DNA of 5,570 nt. It comes from an uncultured Alphaproteobacteria bacterium (GTDB taxonomy: Bacteria; Pseudomonadota; Alphaproteobacteria; Caulobacterales; Caulobacteraceae). The DNA is taken from assembly GCA_903933475.1 (NCBI GenBank), contig CAIZKE010000306.1:1-5570 (forward strand). Reading direction: 5' to 3'. A program made the position numbers and the translations under genes. This document shows positions 5,274 through 5,570 of this stretch, in pieces. Position 1 is the first letter of the stretch. Every line of letters starts with the position of its first letter. A model generated the notes under the pieces. That model ran no database searches. It was not told the DNA's origin and saw only the letters and a list, made by a program, of their open reading frames with translations.

Positions 5274-5570
5274 ATGTCGTCGGACCCGAGTTTTGAACTG
5301 AACTCCGGAGGACTTCTTCGGGCCCTGGAGTTGCTTGAAGGGCGGGGCGCTTCTGGGGGCACCTCCACCGCCTTTCCGAAGTCATTGCCCGATGTGGGAC
5401 TCGGCGAAATGGAAGCCCTGGAGCGGCTTGCCCCGGGGGTTCTCGGCCGTGCGACCTATCTCGACGCCGGCGAGGCGATGGCGCACATGGACCCGCCGAC
5501 CCCATGGATCACCTGGGCCGTGGCGCTCTGGAACGCCCGTCTCAACCAGAACCTGCTGCATCCTGCGACC
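5274..5570 (+). CDS. PLP-dependent group II decarboxylase-like protein, N-terminal part (cut by the right edge)
   Basis: Ninety-nine codons run open from the ATG at 5274 to the window edge. The N-terminal 60 residues are variable and partly low in complexity. The frame then reads AHMDPPTPWITWAVALWNA (70-88) and RLNQNLLHPAT (89-99). That 'HMDPPTP...LNQNLLHP' block is typical of the N-terminal region of pyridoxal-phosphate group II decarboxylases (the glutamate, aromatic amino acid and diaminobutyrate decarboxylase fold; often annotated as aspartate aminotransferase family). The PLP lysine and substrate residues lie beyond the window, so the reaction cannot be specified. AGGA (5265-5268), 5 nt before the ATG, is the ribosome binding site. 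The 40-nt gap behind the permease with no terminator indicates an operon: the permease may supply the amino acid that this enzyme decarboxylates. Confidence 0.72.
   Translation, partial: MSSDPSFELNSGGLLRALELLEGRGASGGTSTAFPKSLPDVGLGEMEALERLAPGVLGRATYLDAGEAMAHMDPPTPWITWAVALWNARLNQNLLHPAT

Noticed and set aside
5252..5296. 14-codon upstream frame (ATG at 5252) overlapping the PLP gene start, with GATGTCGT repeated at 5251 and 5273
   Set aside because: AGGG lies only 2 nt before this ATG, too close for a ribosome binding site; the 8-bp repeat is likely chance or codon-driven.
4730..5368. 212-codon minus-strand frame opposite the permease end
   Set aside because: It is polar, Gly/Asp/Gln-rich and antisense to clear transmembrane coding sequence, with no homology features.

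Overview
The window is about 68-70% G+C (estimated by eye) and densely coding, with the strong third-position G/C bias of a high-GC alphaproteobacterium. Three signals point to Caulobacterales (Caulobacter, Phenylobacterium or Brevundimonas): the gene families present, a promoter matching the Caulobacter housekeeping pattern (TTGACGS, 10-14 nt, GCTANAWC), and an extragenic palindrome of a type common in alphaproteobacteria. The genus is an inference.

Layout from left to right. (1) Positions 1-165, minus strand: the N-terminal 55 residues of a TetR-like regulator that runs off the left edge. A short inverted repeat overlaps its start codon. (2) 213-1031, minus: an LpxH-like metallophosphoesterase (UDP-2,3-diacylglucosamine diphosphatase family). 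(3) 1032-1221: a divergent control region with a perfect TTGACGG box and a 22-bp inverted repeat. (4) 1222-1848, plus: a complete TetR-family regulator. (5) 1848-1895: a structured extragenic palindrome between convergent genes, probably also a terminator. (6) 1907-3673, minus: an exported DUF885 protein with a putative metallopeptidase motif. (7) 3674-3814: a second divergent control region with a good promoter and a leader hairpin. (8) 3815-5233, plus: an APC-superfamily amino acid permease. (9) 5274-5570, plus: the start of a PLP-dependent group II decarboxylase-like gene that runs off the right edge, 40 nt behind the permease.

The right half reads as an amino acid or peptide module. An exported putative peptidase is divergent from a permease, which is followed in likely operon arrangement by a PLP enzyme that would act on an amino acid. 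The left half is an envelope-lipid phosphatase-like gene flanked by two TetR regulators. The complete one is divergent from the phosphatase and may control it and itself through the 1082-1103 palindrome. I see no CRISPR, RNA gene, insertion sequence, phage or defence system. The most unusual non-coding element is the palindrome at 1848-1895.
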